Assembly: GCA_028015205.1 (NCBI GenBank)
Contig: CM051521.1
Coordinates: 125,062,614-125,126,613 of the forward strand
From: Mytilisepta virgata
Lineage: Eukaryota > Mollusca > Bivalvia > Mytilida > Mytilidae
DNA length: 64,000 nt
Direction: 5' to 3'
Translations under genes and position numbers: made by a program
Notes under the pieces: model-generated
The model's database searches: none
What the model was told of the DNA's origin: nothing
The model's input: only the letters and a program-made list of their open reading frames with translations
Shown here: positions 1 through 12,800 of the stretch, piece after piece
How positions within the stretch are numbered: position 1 is the first letter of the stretch
How the letters are laid out: every line of letters begins with the position of its first letter

Positions 1-1041
1 TTGAATTATACATTGTACAATGATCATGTCTTGTAAATGTCCTTTGCCCTGATACTTTGTATTTTCTTCATGTAAATAATCAAAAAGACATTCTTCATCA
101 ATATGTGATTTCTGGATTTTCTCCTTAGTTCTATGTACATTTACTATTTTTAGTTTTGTATCTCATAACAATTTTATAAACATATATCATATCGGTGCTA
201 CACAAGATTTTTTTTAATGTTTTCAAATGTTCGAGTACCGGTATATTCACATTAAAAAATTGCATCTAGCACCTATTGTTAGTTCTGTCTGTTACAGGAA
301 GCAGTTATTAACATTCATGTATTTAGCATTGTCTTTTGGTGTTTTCTGCTGTGTAGCTATTGTTCAATTTCCTTAGTAATATATAGGATCCATCTACATT
401 AGGTAGAATTAATCAGGGCTGTAAAAGTCACAAGAATTTATCCATCATATTTTGTCTTGACTATTGAACTTTATAAAATGTTGACAATACTTTTCATAAC
501 TCGGCTGTTCTATTGGTGACTGTTTTGAATTAAGGAGGACAGGTAAGAATATTGACACTAAGTCAAATAATTGATTGGAGAATGAATGCATATAATGTAA
601 TTTATTCTTTTATTCACAATATATATGTGGTTTTTGGCTCTGATTCTGACCAATGCTAATATACTAAATATATATTTACAGGTACTCTGTGACTTTTATT
701 GTTGTAATTACCAATTATGTTAATCAATTGTATCTGATTTTATGCCCTTTATGGGGCCTGTAATTTGGGAAGTAAAAATATTCTATTCTATTCTATTCCA
801 ATGTTTATGTCTGTTTTACAGGTGTAAATGTTACATTGCTAAAGATTTCAATTAATACGTCCATGTCTGTTAATATTATAATGATTGTATATTCAAATAC
901 TGTTGATATTAAACATGCCTCTAATGGCCCTATGAAGGATGTACTACAAAATCTTTTTGCATTGTTTCATTAACATTTCCCCAATACATGTATATCTCCT
1001 TTCATTTTCATGATAGTGATATACATGTATATGTTTATTAC
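1..1041 (-). other. CANT1 first intron (partial)
   Basis: No coding exon of CANT1 was found on the minus strand here. The stretch is A+T-rich and holds a retroelement tail at 722-806. Confidence 0.6.
722..806 (+). mobile_element. Non-LTR retroelement 3' tail with (ATTCT)n
   Basis: The sequence 'tatgccctttatggggcctg' followed by a short spacer and an ATTCT microsatellite looks like the 3' UTR and simple-repeat tail of a LINE or SINE. Only the end is recognisable. Confidence 0.45.
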
Positions 1042-1618
1042 CCTTGTGGCTGGTACCATTGCCATCAACTAGTAAAACCCAGGGATAGACTGCTTTATTC
1101 CTAACATTATAAATAATTCCAGTTCTGTCATCAAATGAATACAGATTTCCGTTGAAAACAACAAGCTCTGACAATTCCATACCACGTCCACCTTGTGATA
1201 AACTGGATGTTAACATAATTGGTGCTTTATCCAGTGTAATGGTCACTCTACTGTTATCATCAGATAAAGTCAGGTTTCCAGTCTGCAAATAACTGAGCCA
1301 AGTATTGTCTTTTTTCTTACTTTTCGATGCAGTATCCAAATCTGAAATCATAGCTAATTTGTATGTCAGGCCCTGGTCTGTTAAGTATGGCTTTGTTAGA
1401 GGATATGTGTCATCATAAGGGGCTGAGCAGTCGCATTTCTCTTTTGAGATATTTTGTGGCAAGATATTGACAACCAAGATTAAACATGCAACAAAGAATA
1501 ACATGAAATAGGCTACAGTTCTGGTCTTGACGTGAAGTTTTGCGTTTCCTACACGATAAGCAGTTGGTCTTCGAATAGCCTGCATCCAATCATTGACGGT
1601 GGATGGACTTGACCTCAT
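1042..1618 (-). CDS. CANT1: Soluble calcium-activated nucleotidase 1 (apyrase), first coding exon, partial
   Basis: CANT1 enzymes hydrolyse UDP, GDP and other nucleoside diphosphates in the ER/Golgi lumen in a calcium-dependent way, which supports glycosylation and proteoglycan synthesis. This exon encodes about 192 residues. A short cytoplasmic tail is followed by one hydrophobic segment (residues about 35-53), as expected of a type II membrane protein. The nucleotidase domain then begins with the family blocks YDDTYPLT, ISDLDT, NTWLSYL, GRGMELSELVVFNG, DDRTG and PWVLLVDGNG. The start at 1618 is supported by an in-frame TGA nine bases upstream (1625-1627). The exon ends in phase 1 at a GTAATA donor (intron begins at 1041). 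The remaining exons lie to the left of the window. Recognition is by motif memory against vertebrate CANT1; I am confident of the family. Confidence 0.9.
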
Positions 1619-2164
1619 TATGGGTCATCTATGAGTCTTATTAGCATTGTTTGGACAATTATTCCTACTTTGACAAGACGACGTGGCTTTAAATTTCCAT
1701 GAAAAGCGTAAACTTCCAATGCGTTCCGAAAGACCAAATCGTCAAAACGTTTTAAATGCGAATAAGGACGACCTAAAATAAACATAAAGTCTTCGTAATT
1801 AAAATTAATTATGTTACTAACTTTAATTTTACAGTTTAAATAAAGTGAATCGTTTAATATGAAGAAAGCTTGTTTTATTTGATTCAAAACCTTTTGTGTT
1901 GTTACAGTTATGGCATATAAAAAGATTTAAGTTATGGCCCATTTGAGATACTATTGATCCTAATTTTTCACATTTTGGACTTTAACCACACTAATTATAA
2001 TTTAACTGCCAAGTTATCTAACATGGTTTGTCTTGTAATACTTTAAGCGTGTGATATGGTTTGGAATTTCATTGTAAATTTATTGTGCAAATAATGGCGG
2101 TAGATGTTACACGGACTTCTATGCCTGTTATTATTTGTAATTCGTTGGCAAACCTTGCGTTTTT

Positions 2165-3140
2165 GTAGAGCTTCAAATAGACCAATATAGGTAGACAGAA
2201 GCAGTAGGGCTATCATGGTTGTCTCTGTGTAGAGCTTCAACTAAACCAATATATATATAGACAGAAGCAGTAGGGCTATCATGGTTGCATCTGTGTATAA
2301 AGCTTCAACTAGACCAATATCCGTAGATAGAAACAGAAGGGCTATCATGGTTGCATCTGTGTATAAAGCTTCAACTAGACCAATATCCATAGATAGAAGC
2401 AGTAGGGCTATCATGGTTGCATCTGTGTAAATCATGTAGAGCTCCAACTAGACCAATATCCGTACACAGATGCAGTATAGCTATCATGGTTGCCTCCGTG
2501 TAAAGCTTCAACTAGACCAAAATCCGTAGACAGAAGCAGTAGGACTATCATGGTTGCATCTGTGTACAGCTTCAACTAGACCAATATAGATAGACAGAAG
2601 CAGTAGGACTAACATGATTGCATCTGAGTAAAGCTTCAACTAGACAAATATCCGTAGATACAAGCAGTAGAGATATCATGGTTGCATCTATGTACAGCTT
2701 CATCTAGACCAGTATCCGTAGACAGAAACAACAGGGTTATCGTGGTTGCATCTGTGTAAAGCTTCAACCAGACCAATATCTGTAGACAGAAGCAGCAGGG
2801 CTATCATGGTTGCATCTGTGTAAAGCTTCAACTAGACCAATATCCATAGACAGAAGCAGTAGGGCTATCATGGTTGCATCTGTGTAAAGCTTTAACTAGA
2901 CCAATCTCCGTAGACAGAAGTAATATGACTATCATGGCTGCATATGTGTAAAGCTTCAACTAGGCACAATATCCGTAGACAAAAGCAGTAGGGCTATCGT
3001 AGTTGCATCTGTGTAAAGCTTTAACTAGACCAATATCCATAGACAGATCATGGTTGCATCCGTGTAAAGCTTCAACTAGACCAATATCCGTAGATAGAAG
3101 CTGTAGAGCTATCATGGTTGCATCAGTGTAAAGCTTTAAC
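2165..3140. repeat. 64-bp minisatellite, about 15 copies
   Basis: Units begin 'agcttcaactagaccaatat' and recur every 64 bases (for example gc at 2761, 2825 and 2889). Copies differ by a few substitutions and small indels. The array lies upstream of CANT1. Open frames on its minus strand (2043-2447) come from the repeat and are not genes. Confidence 0.95.
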
Positions 3141-3299
3141 TATTGTTCAAAGGCCTCGCCGGCTTTCAAATTATAAGAAGAGCAATAAAAGTGCTGTTCC
3201 CAAGTTGATTAAGTACATAACAAATTATAACAATTAAGACAGCATACATATACAAATTTACATTACTCATGTATTTATACACAGGAATAATTGAAGCAA

Positions 3300-3620
3300 A
3301 GCACAAATGACGTCAAACACGATTCCAAAGGTAATATTTGACGTTGCGGGAGCGAGTGTAAGCATATTTTTCTTCCGACGTGCAGAAGTTTCGAATTTAT
3401 TCCTTTAACTGTTTATGTTTATTCCGTTTGAAATAAAATTCTAGTGTAAAGCAGTCATGGAATTTTTAGCCTAATGTATGTTTTTCAAAAGGAAAAAGTA
3501 CATTGCCGGATCGGATCCACTGTTACGCGATCACGTGAAGGCCGATACGAGTTTTTCATTGAAAATCACAGTATATCGCACCTCATATCAGCCCCCGTTT
3601 CAGCCCGGGGCTTGAGAACT
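3300..3620. promoter_or_regulatory. Possible CANT1 promoter region
   Basis: A full CRE palindrome TGACGTCA lies at 3308-3315 and an E-box CACGTG at 3532-3537. The block is richer in G+C and CpG than its surroundings and sits upstream of the CANT1 coding exon in the right direction. This is inference only; no transcription start is visible. Confidence 0.3.
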
Positions 3621-3829
3621 TACAGTCAGAGTTGGTGGTAATTATTTATTGCAATGTCATCGTTATGATGTTAAAAAAGCTTCATCTTGAATACCTTCTT
3701 AATAATCCATTGGTAACAAATGAAATCTACTCTTTGGATCCCCAGAACTTATTACCGACCAAACTACTAAAAATGTGGAAAATTTACATTTATCTAAACA
3801 AGGACGTATAACTAACATACGTCCTTGAT

Positions 3830-3920
3830 CTAAATGAGTTTGTGCCAATCAGGGATCATATAATACTAACAGTTCCTGTGTCAATAAAATATTTGTATTT
3901 GTATTTGTATTTGTATAAAA
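3830..3920 (+). mobile_element. Retroelement 3' tail with (TTTGTA)n
   Basis: A 3' UTR-like stretch ends in 'caataaaatatttgtatttg' and further TTTGTA units, typical of non-LTR element ends. No coding part is visible. Confidence 0.45.
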
Positions 3921-5516
3921 TAATCGATAAATCAAAGACGTTATACATCCTTGGTCAAATTACCTAAAATTAGATTAAATTAAGGCATTTAAAATAAAAG
4001 CACTGTATGATAAATTGTACAAACATTATATGTTAGACATGGAACCATTTTACCCCTCCATTTGTCTTTTTTGTGTTAGATCTGGTTTGAAGGACTGAAT
4101 TTAGAATGTATGTTAAGCGTCTGTGTGAGTGAAATATCGAAAGGTTCCGGTCTTGATACTGCACGTTGTCTTTGAAATGACGTTAGGAATTAAGAAAAAC
4201 GAAGTAATGTTCACAATTAACCACAGAACAAGTTTTTGTTTTTTTAATTATCACGATCTGTCTGTCTCGGTACTTAAAAAAAGAATGAAAACAACTCATT
4301 GCAGCTTGTAACATTTGAACTAGCCATATCAATTAATGTGTGCAGAAAAATGTGAACATTTTCTAAACTAAAGGCCCCCTTCCAAAACCAATATACCTGT
4401 AAGATTTTTTTTGTCCATAGGTTTAATTCATACATTTGTAGGAAACTGTATTAAATGAAAGTTTGTTTATAGGGGTATTTTCTCCATTCACCCTCGATAG
4501 GTGTTTGCCCTGGGTCAGTTCACTTTAGTCGTTTTGCCTTACAAAGTGAGTCCATTTGCCCTCTTTTCATCAACAGAATATAGATAATGATGTTATTGAA
4601 CATAATATATGTTTAACGGCAAGACTTCCTTTTGGCACATTCATGTAATCTGAGACTACTATAACACAGAGATTGGTCACTATCGATTTATCGGATTATC
4701 TGTGTCTCCGGTAAAGTTAGCTACGTTATTTTAACGTAGTTTCGTATTTAACCGTAGTTTCGTATTCGACCGTAGCAGACGACATAAATCACCACCTAAT
4801 CACTGAGACTGCTATAGCAGTATCGGATATTATTATTTTTCTTTTAAAAATAAATAAGCAAAATTGAATTAATCAAAAAAAGGAAAATAGTTTTTATCTT
4901 TCAAATGTAGTTATCTCTATTCATATTAAAATTTTGTTTTTAATCATTAATAATTTGTTAATAGTTTCATGTTGTTATTAGCGGCCACTCTTGAAAATGT
5001 GAATATGATTAATCTTATCAATCTTACAGTTACATTGTTTTGCTACATGTCCGTTAATTGTATCTAATATACAAATATTTTACCTGTAAAGACAGGTAGT
5101 CTCAAAAGCATGGGAGATGCATTTTGTTTCACAGCTGGGTGCCCAAGATACACGAGCCTCCGTTTATTGCAGTAAACTTTAAAGTTTTATTCTATGCTTG
5201 TAAAGGTATGTTTCACTGCTGAGTGCCAGTTTAATTAGGATGCCTTTCTTAGTATACATGATAATTAAAAGGTTTAATTATTCAATCAATTTAGATCAAG
5301 TTTTTGCAAACAATGTAATTAGCGGCGATCACAGAAGAGAGAAAAAATATCATTAAAGGTAAATGAGTAATTTCCTTACGTAACAGATCAGCAAAGAGGT
5401 TATAACTTCAATGGGTACATAAAGCAAACGTAAGCCCTACAAATTGTATATATGTTCCCAAAATATCGCCGGCGTTTTCATTTATCAATTCACAATGTCC
5501 AGTAACATTGATTTTT

Positions 5517-5560
5517 ATATGACCGCAAAATTTTTGCGGTCGTATATTGGTATGACGTTG

Positions 5561-5595
<35 letters not shown>

Positions 5596-8368
5596 TGCGT
5601 CGTCGTCCGTCGTCTGCGTCGTCGTCCGAAGACATTTGGTTTTCGCACTATAACTTTAGTATAAGTTAATAGAAATCTATGAAATTTAAACACAAGGTTT
5701 ATGACCACAAAAGGAAGGTTGGGATTGATTTTGGGAGTTTTGGTCCCAACAGTTTAAGAATCAGGGGCCAAAAAAGGGCCCAATAAGCATTTATCTAGGT
5801 TTTCGCACAATAACTCTAGTATAAGTAAATAGAAATCTATGAAATTTTAACACAAGGTTTATGACCACAAAAGGAAGGTTGGGATTGTTTTTGGGAGTTT
5901 TGGTCCCAACAGTTTAGGAATTAGGGGCTAAAAAAGGGCCCAAATAAGCATTTTTCTTGGTTTTTGCACAATAACTTTAGTATAAGTAAATAGAAATCTA
6001 TGAAATTTAAACACAAGGTTTATGACCACAAAAGGAAGGTTGGGATTGATTTTTGGAGTTTTGGTCCCAACAGTTTAGGAATTAGGGGCCAAAAGGGTCC
6101 AAAATTAAACTTTGTTTGATTTCATTGAAAATTTAACTATTGGGGTTCTTTGATATGCCGAATCTAACCGTGCATTTAGATTCTTAATTTTTGGTCCCGT
6201 TTTCAAATTGGTCTACATTAAGGTCCAAAGGGTCCAAAATTAAACTTAGTTTGATTTTAACAAAAATTGAATTCTTTGAGTTCTTTGATATGCTGAATCT
6301 AAACATGTACTTAGTTTTTTTATTATGGGCCCAGTTTTCAAGTTGGTCCAAATCGGGGTCCAAAAGTAAACTTTGTTTGATTTCATCGAAAATTGAACTA
6401 TTGGGGTTCTTTGATATGTCAAATCTAACTGTGCATTTAGATTCTTAATTTTTGGTCCCGTTTTCAAATTGGTCTACATTAAGGTCCAAAGGGTCCAAAA
6501 TTAAACTTAGTTTGATTGTAACAAAAATTGAATTCTTGGGATTCTTTGATATGCTGAATCTTAATATGTACTTAGTTTTTTTATTATGGGCCCAGTTTTC
6601 AAGTTGGTCCAAATCGGGGTCCAAAATTAAACTTTGTTTGATTTCATCGAAAATTGAACTATTGGGGTTCTTTGATATGCCGAATCTAACTGTGCATTTA
6701 GATTCTTAATTTTTGGTCCTGTTTTCAAATTGGTCTACATTAAGGTCCAAAGGGTCCAAAATTAAACTTAGTTTGATTTTAACAAAAATTGAATTCTTTG
6801 GGTTCTTTGATATGCTGAATCTAAACATGTACTTAGTTTTTTTTATTATGGGCCCAGTTTTCAAGTTGGTCCAAATCGGGGTCCAAAATTAAACTTTGTT
6901 TGATTTCATCGAAAATTGAACTATTGGGGTTCTTTGATATGCCGAATCTAACTGTGCATTTAGATTCTTAATTTTTGGTCCCGTTTTCAAATTGGTCTAC
7001 ATTAAGGTCCAAAGGGTCCAAAATTAAACTTAGCTTGATTTTAACAAAAATTGAATTCTTGGGGTTCTATGATATGCTGAATCTAAACATGTACTTAGTT
7101 CTTTTATTATGGGCCCAGTTTTCAAGTTGGTCCAAATCGGGGTCCAAAATTAAAGCTAAAAAAGGGGTAAATTTTTTTTTTTTTGGGGGGGGGGGGGCAA
7201 TTCTCCACAGCATATTGTATTGCACAAGAAGCAAAAAATTGAATATAAATTCAAATCATATGACCAATTCTAAGTTCTTTATTTCAGTTATTCTGTATCA
7301 GAAACCTTTTATGTGTCAAATATTTCAAGAAATTTTCAATTGCACAGTATTGTGCAATAGCAAGAAATTGATATGTGTGCCCTGTTATCAAAACTTTATT
7401 ATTAAAAAATTCCATTGGAAATTTAACAATAATTCTAGTTTAATGAACTTCATTGGAAATTTGCCAATATAAAATGTGCTGATGAAGCTTTTTTGTTTAT
7501 CTCATCTAAACTGCTTTTAAATTATGTATATTTTAAATTTGCCATCCATGACTATGATGTCATTTTCTATTTTAATATGTTATGGTGTATTTAAATGGGC
7601 TGTTATGGTTGCAAAGTATAAAGAAATGGGGGGGGGGGGGTTGAAAACAAAATTTAGGGGGGGGAATGAGAAATTGGGGAGGGGGTAATTTTTTTCTCAT
7701 TTCATATTTCATAAATTAAAAAGAAAATTTCAAATTTTTTTAGCAAAAAAAGGGGGGGGGTTACAATAAATTTTATTGTTTCTTGTTGTTTTTTTTTGGG
7801 AGGGGGGGGGTCAATGTGAAACTTTATAGTGTATTGCACAAAAGCTAAAAAAGGGGTAAATTTTTATTTTTTTTTGGGGGGGGGGGGCAATTCTCCACAG
7901 CATATTGTATTGCACAAGGAGCAAAAAATTGAATATAAATGGAAATCATATGACCAATTCTAAGTAATTTGATTTCAGTTATTCTGTGTCAGAAACCTAT
8001 TATGTGTCAAATATTTGAAGAAATTTTCAATTGCACAGTATTGCGCAATAGCAAGAAATCTTCAATTGCACAGTATTGCGCAATAGCAAGAAATTGATAT
8101 GTGTGCCCAATTTTAAATTTTAAATTGGTTATTTCTGATTTATATATAAAAACAAATAATACTGATATGGTTTGAATAGGTAAATTAAAAATTTTTAAGT
8201 TCTTAGACAACATTCATTCTGTGTCAGAAACATATGCTGTGTCAAATATTTATTCACAATCAAAATTCAGTATTGTATCAAGCTTGAACGTTGTGTTCAT
8301 AATTGCCCCAACTATTCAGGGTTCGACATCTGCGGTCGTATCTAGCTGCGCCCAGCGGAGCATTTTAT
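5517..8368 (+). mobile_element. HINE family A, copy 1 (nested)
   Basis: The 5' end is a hairpin, GACCGCAAAATTTTTGCGGTC without its central bases exactly paired, followed by a CGT microsatellite (5563-5613). Two tandem blocks follow: three units of about 160 bp starting near 5637, 5798 and 5961, then four units of about 261 bp starting near 6191, 6452, 6714 and 6975. Poly-T/poly-G tracts come next (7164-7900). The 3' end carries TGCGGTCGTAT (the inverse of the 5' terminus), CTAG, and a small stem-loop GCTGCGC/GCGGAGC ending near 8368. The boundaries are set by comparison with copy 2 at 15693-19418. Open frames inside are repeat artefacts. Confidence 0.75.
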
Positions 8369-9089
8369 TTATCTTGGGATGATAGTGATCTCAATCTTGA
8401 TCTTTTACTTGGTGAATATACTGCATCAGACGTTGAATCTGAGGATGACTACGTCCCTGCTGCAGACCAAGGTGCATGTACTAAGAATATCATGTTTGAG
8501 TCTAGTATTTAAAATATATATATATATATATGTCTATAACTCTTTATGTAGACATGGCTACAAACTTGCATTGCATACAATTATTATTCTCACATGTATA
8601 GACTGCATATATATTATCAACGGAACAAAATATTAGTCTGAATTTCTTAAATTAACAATACAAATTGACCTATCACTCAGTATCAGACCTCATGTTGTGT
8701 GAATGCACCTTGTCACGTGTGATTCTCAGTTCTCAGGAATTGTAACACTGATACAGAAAAAATGATATTTCATATAATTACAAATTTTACATCATTACAC
8801 AGGTTTATTATTAAGGCTTGCAAATGAAATATCCGAAAAACAGATTTTTCATCTGAATGTAAGTTATGGGCGAGTTGCTCATTGACCCGATCCCACGGAC
8901 TGGTAATAACTCGAGGTTACCTTCCGGTTTGGACAGTAAATTCAAGTCCATAACTGCACTTATTTTATTTAAAGTGCTTATAAACAAACATTTATGATTA
9001 TTTCAAATCTTTAATTTACACTTATCGAAACATAAAATTCTTTATACATCCACATTTGCTAATTATTAAATTCTCTTCCACTGTCAAAA

Positions 9090-9186
9090 ATGGCGGATCG
9101 TGTCCGTCTTGTCAAACACTTCGGGTCACGTGCCGAGTCACGTGATCGACGACTTAGAATTAATTACTATTTGACTGGTCAGTACG
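9090..9186 (+). promoter_or_regulatory. Possible RSL1D1 start region: ATGGCGG with E-boxes
   Basis: An ATGGCGG context opens a 31-codon frame. Two CACGTG E-boxes lie within it (near 9126 and 9137), as often seen at ribosome-biogenesis promoters. TAC|GTGAAG would be a weak phase-0 donor. It also lies inside the inverted-repeat element, so this may be coincidence. Confidence 0.2.
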
Positions 9187-9221
9187 TGAAGTGACCAATC
9201 TCTGTGTTATAGTAGTCTCAG

Positions 9222-9888
9222 ATGTAATTTATAGTATTAGTGAGTATACTATATACCCCAGTACATGTATGATGTAATCTACAGTATTTGTTAGTATATA
9301 CATGTAATTTATAGTATTTTTGAGTATATACATGTAATTTACAGTATTTGTTAGTATATACATGTAATTTACAGTATTAGTGAGTATACTATATACCCCA
9401 GTACATGTAATCTACAGTATTTGTTAGTATATACATGTAATTTACAGTATTAGTGAGTATACTATATACCCCAGTACATGTAATCTACAGTATTTGTTAG
9501 TATATACATGTAATTTACAGTATTAGTGAGTATACTATATACCCCAGTACATGTAATCTACAGTATTTGTTAGTATATACATGTAATTTACAGTATTAGT
9601 GAGTATACTATATACCCCAGTACATGTAATCTACAGTATTTGTTAGTATATACATGTAATTTACAGTATTAGTGAGTATACTATATACCCCAGTACATGT
9701 AATCTACAGTATTTGTTAGTATATACATGTAATTTACAGTATTAGTGAGTATACTATATACCCCAGTACATGTAATTTACAGTATTTGTGAGTATATACA
9801 TGTAATTTACAGTATTTTTGAGTATATACATGTAATTTATAGTATTTTTGAGTATAAACATGTAATTTACAGTATTTGTGAATAATTT
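9222..9888. repeat. 73-bp satellite array
   Basis: A unit containing 'gagtatactatataccccag' followed by 'tacatgtaatctacag' recurs every 73 bases across about 9240-9770, with shorter degenerate half-units at both ends. It lies directly before the first recognised RSL1D1 exon. Confidence 0.9.
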
Positions 9889-9891
9889 CAG

Positions 9892-12800
9892 GTGAAGCAG
9901 ATTATAGAGGCTTTACAGAAAAGTACTAAAACCTCTGATCAGTTATTGGATGAAGCAGAAGACATATACATACAGTTTGCAGTAAAGAAAATTCCAAATG
10001 TAGCTAACAAAACAATTAAAATGTAAGATGTTTTGATTGGATACATGTACATTTGAAGTTCATATAAAAATATGTAATTAATATATGTTATCTTGGTCTA
10101 ATAAGTTCTTGTGATAAATTTTCAAGTTTACCGACTCCTCTCTGTGTTGTTATTTGTATTCTGGGAATTTACCATTGCACCTACCAAAAAACGTGGAGGT
10201 TAGCCTTGAAGTATTAGATTTATGCCTTGAGTATTGCATGGATAGGGTTCAATAATTTCTCATTTCAACACAAGTATAATGACAATGTGAGAAGCCATGC
10301 AATATCACAAGCTTACAAATTTTATCACATAGTTCTTTGTTTGATCTTGATAAAAGATCAAAGGAAAAGTGAAGGTTAAATGAATTCATTGCTTATTATT
10401 GATTGTGCTTTGCTATTTATGCAGTTTAGTTATTTGGTTACACCTTTTAAAATTCATGTGATTAACAACAAAATATACAGTGGCTGTCCAGACAAACGAT
10501 CTCCGTGTTAAAATGGTATTTAATAACCACACACACTCCTAGAATTTTATCCTAATTTTTTTAGATAATATTTTCAGAAAAATATTTATGGCAATTAAAA
10601 TCAGTTACTAATCATTGGTACATTTCTTTTCTGTCAGTGTAATTTTAAACACCTGTTGTTGTGTGAACGATATTTATTAGACAATTAACAGGAAAATGAT
10701 GAATAAAATAACAGTAAATGATTTTTAAGATTAAGTAATGGAAATCAAAATGAGGAACTCTATAAAATTTTAAACACCCTATTCTAAAGAACAAGTGAAA
10801 TTGCTAGGTCCCATTTTAAAATGGTTGATAGCACTGAGGACAGTGGGCAGTTGGCTTCATTTCTTTATCCATCATGACATGTATTGTGTACTTTCTGTTG
10901 TAGGCATTGGCCCATTAATCGGTGTAAAAGTTGCTAATTAAAATTTGAATATGAAAAAAAATTCCTTTAAATAGCATCTTTTAAAAAATTCTATGCATTT
11001 ATAAATAAAGTGATAAATATTTAATTATACAAAGTAGTCTGGGTTTCTTCATAAATTAAAACTGGTTCCCACGATATAGTTAATTATGCTGTAAGAGGCA
11101 TTATATACACCCCTTCCCCCCAAAAAACCAAAACAAAACAGTGTACAATTAATTTTCAAAATAATGCACGAATTCACAGTTAAAAGTGAAAGATAGTATA
11201 AACTCAAACATCCAATATTATATGTATGATTATTGATAATATTCCTTTTTCCATTATAGAAAGTTACCTCATGGTTTATACAAGAAAACAGCAGATGTAT
11301 GTTTATTTGTGAAAGATTTAGATAGAAAAAGCAGAGAACATGAGTTGACAGAGGACCATTTTAAAGACCTGCTGAGAAGCAAGGGAGTTAATTGTGTTTC
11401 TGAGGTAAAGCAAAAATGATGATACAGTGTTCTAGATTACCATTTGGTAATTTTATAATGAAGCACTTTATTTCCATAGATACATGTATAGAAAAAAGTT
11501 ACCTCATTTCAGTAGATCTGCATCAGCAACTCCTATGAAGTGTGTAACAAAGTGTTAAGTAGATCAATACAATCTATTTTCCTTTTGGTAGCTAGGTCTC
11601 TAGCAGATTCACTTACTGGAACCATTTCAGTAGCTACTGTCTGTACACCTCATTTCGTAAAATGGATTTTTCAGAATTTGAATACCTTAATCAATGTGAA
11701 TTTCTAGTCACTTGGGTGAAGGATGCAACAAGCTAAGATGTAACTGAAACAATTGCACTTACCTAATTTTGTTCAATCATGTCTTTCAGAGAAACCAAAA
11801 AAATTCTGCCTAATGCATAAAATATGCACAAAGTGCATTAAAAATATATAAAATAACAGTTTTACAAATGTTGGGATAGGTCTGAGTTGATAAGTTCAAG
11901 TTATTAATTTTTTGAAATTTTCAAGTGCTTTAATTTTTCTATTTGAAATTCCCCATTTAGAATCATTTGTGAGGTATACAAACTTAACCTTTATAAACAA
12001 CTTTAATTTTTTTACGTTTTCTTGGACGACTCAATAAGGTTAATTAACCAACAAAAGATTGTCTAATAATTTGAAAAATCCATTTTATGAACTGAGGTGT
12101 CCAGACAGTAGGTATTTAAGAGTCTCTTACTTTTACCATTTAATTAGCTAAATTTGTAACAGTCACTCACATTTGACATTTGAGTAGGGATGTAACAGGG
12201 TCATTACTGGTACCTTTCAGTAGCTAGGTCTGTAATGGAGTCCCACACTAAATACTATATGAGCCTCTATGATATTGGATCAATTTACAGAATAAACAAA
12301 ATATTGTAACCTGTTTATAAATGTCAACCTGATATAAAAAAAACAGCTTTCATTAATCAGTTAGTAGTTGTTGATTTACTAACATCATGACTATTAAAAT
12401 TGTTATTAACAGATTGTAGTGTTGTTATTTGTAGGTGATTCCATTAAAGGCCTTAAAACTTGAATATAAGCCATATGAAGCTAAGAGAAATTTATCACAG
12501 AACTATGATTTATATCTAGCAGATGAAAGAATTATACGACTATTGCCATCTTTACTGGGAAAAAGTTTCTATGGCAAGAAAAGGTGTGTGAACCAAAAAA
12601 AAAAAATTAGCTAATGTCTTAACAGTAAAAAAACATCAAAATGAGTCACTGAAAAAATCAAAATATTTTAAATGTAATTTATAATCACTCTGAAGGTATT
12701 CAGATCATATACATTAATGCCCATTACTGTTGTTTCTGTTTTACCCAAAGTTTAAAGCTAACATTGTGTAGATACAAACACACTTCACAGTTTGCATGTG

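Larger units (their letters stand above)
4650..9221. mobile_element. 4.57-kb DNA-transposon-like element with 31-bp terminal inverted repeats
   Basis: The 31 bases at 4650-4680 (starting CTGAGACTACTATAACAC) are the exact reverse complement of 9191-9221. Both ends are flanked by ATGTAAT (4643-4649 and 9222-9228), a probable target-site duplication. Because the bases at the junction are partly symmetric, the duplication could also be read as 3 or 5 bp. A related motif, CTGAGACTGCTATAGCAG, lies inside at about 4803-4820. The internal part is mostly a nested family A repeat (5517-8368). No transposase was recognised; an acidic open frame at 8303-8512 is the only candidate. Superfamily unknown. 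Confidence 0.6.

Noticed and set aside
4129..4311. 60-codon open frame on the plus strand
   Set aside because: No family features and no splice context; lies in A+T-rich intergenic DNA.
5408..5708. Open frames of poly-Ser, poly-Arg or poly-Thr on both strands
   Set aside because: Translations of the CGT microsatellite in family A.
6191..7472. Series of 85-165-codon frames starting MVPFSNWSTLRSKGSK
   Set aside because: Repeated translations of the 261-bp repeat unit, not genes.
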